64,000 bases of DNA, from the NCBI GenBank assembly GCA_030583665.1, contig CP129469.1, positions 2,037,043 through 2,101,042 on the forward strand, read 5' to 3'. Positions 63,416 to 64,000 of this stretch are shown here, piece by piece (position 1 is the first letter of the stretch; every line of letters begins with the position of its first letter). Made by a program: the position numbers and the translations under genes. Below the pieces are notes generated by a model that worked only from the letters and a program-made list of their open reading frames with translations, was not told the DNA's origin and ran no database searches. This stretch comes from Candidatus Jettenia sp. AMX2. Its GTDB lineage: Bacteria > Planctomycetota > Brocadiia > Brocadiales > Brocadiaceae.

Positions 63416-64000
63416 CTACCTTGCCAATTCATGGTATGTTCCAATCACATATTTTCCCAATCCAAAACTTGTCCCCTTGCCAATATGAAGTATTTCACCT
63501 GCTTTGAGAAAAGGATAAAAAGGAGCAAGAGCGCCTTTGTAGACAATATCTCCCTGGAATCCGCCGAGTTTCATCCTCGTATCCTGCCTGCGTGAGTACC
63601 GTTCCCAGTCGTGCCATTTGAAATTCGATTCCTTTATCTTAACTGTGCGTGCCTCCTCGATAAGCATACGGTGATACCCCTCAGTAGCTGAGGTATCGTC
63701 ACCCTGACTATCTTTACAATAGTAATGTCTGAGCAAAAACAACCGTCTCAGAAGCTGTCTGATGAAGATATGGAATTCCGGATCAGTCGCAAGCTTACCT
63801 TCGTACTTAAGGCGGGTAGGTGTCAGAAACCTCAGGGTAATCTCACCTGGAACAGTATACGCACCGTTTGAAACATCTTCCTGTAGTACCTGCATGGCAG
63901 GCTGACTTAACTCTATGCACTCCCGGTGAAAGGATTCAATCTTTCCGGTTCCGGAACAGTAAATTAATTTTATTTCGCCCTGAGGACCGTCAGCATGCAC
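63416..64000 (-). CDS. cas6: Cas6 pre-crRNA endoribonuclease, C-terminal part (cut by window edge)
   Basis: The visible 194 residues are the C-terminal part of a Cas6 of the PF10040 type, which cleaves pre-crRNA within the repeat. Visible features: the FLTPTRLKYEGK strand and following FHIFIRQLLRRL helix, and the Gly-rich closing loop GFQGDIVYKGALAPF with HIGKGTSFGLGKYVI. The N-terminus lies outside the window, so the active His cannot be checked. It precedes cad1 by 53 bases on the same strand. Upstream genes, perhaps Cas10 and the Csm or Cmr subunits, may continue beyond 64000. Confidence 0.88.
   Translation of the reverse strand: MHADGPQGEIKLIYCSGTGKIESFHRECIELSQPAMQVLQEDVSNGAYTVPGEITLRFLTPTRLKYEGKLATDPEFHIFIRQLLRRLFLLRHYYCKDSQGDDTSATEGYHRMLIEEARTVKIKESNFKWHDWERYSRRQDTRMKLGGFQGDIVYKGALAPFYPFLKAGEILHIGKGTSFGLGKYVIGTYHELAR

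Overview
The window looks like a chromosomal piece of an anaerobic, Gram-negative-type bacterium of moderate GC. Its gene style (TatC, lumazine synthase, NusB, FtsY and PPDK with unusual extensions, DUF3786, BON-repeat and TPR proteins, intergenic space crowded with repeats) best fits an anammox planctomycete of the Brocadiales. That assignment is an inference from overall flavour; no anammox-specific enzyme lies in the window.

Layout. 1-21.8 kb is mostly housekeeping: tatC with a FecR-like tail, ribH, a NusB-PHP fusion, ftsY, an orphan succinate dehydrogenase-type iron-sulfur subunit, a LOG-family hydrolase, DUF3786, pyruvate phosphate dikinase, an acyltransferase, a pair of unknown membrane proteins with an esterase, a TauE exporter, a selenocysteine formate dehydrogenase (in-frame TGA plus a SECIS-like hairpin) behind a MEMO-family gene, a PP-loop tRNA-thiolation-like protein and a TPR protein. 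23-30.7 kb holds a 2-Cys peroxiredoxin, a zinc-ribbon membrane protein, an NtrC-type two-component pair with a duplicated gene tail, a cold-shock protein, pnp and rpsO.

31-54 kb is a surface and adhesion region. Two class-I cyclic-di-GMP riboswitches are present: one with a terminator ahead of a secreted protein that is interrupted at a run of nine C, and one with a Shine-Dalgarno-sequestering hairpin ahead of a secreted subtilase. Two Flp pilin genes share a covarying leader hairpin. They are followed by a complete but strikingly dispersed Tad pilus locus (prepilin peptidase, CpaB, CpaC, lipoprotein, TadE, TadG, CpaE, CpaF/TadA, TadB, TadC, TadD). Repeat clusters separate most of these genes. 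The natural reading is c-di-GMP control of surface proteins next to a surface pilus.

54.6-58 kb carries a repetitive coiled-coil membrane protein, a triple-BON protein and an NmrA-like oxidoreductase. 58.2-64 kb is a CRISPR-Cas fragment on the minus strand: Cas6 (cut by the window edge), a CARF-adenosine deaminase effector (Cad1) with a one-base frameshift beside its active site, and a mirror-symmetric cas2-cas1-cas1-cas2 adaptation block. No CRISPR array or Cas10 is visible.

The intergenic space holds at least five recurring repeat families, two IS66-like MITEs with 8-bp target duplications, a second MITE type nested inside a larger repeat, and the relic of a DUF559 endonuclease gene carried within a repeat.
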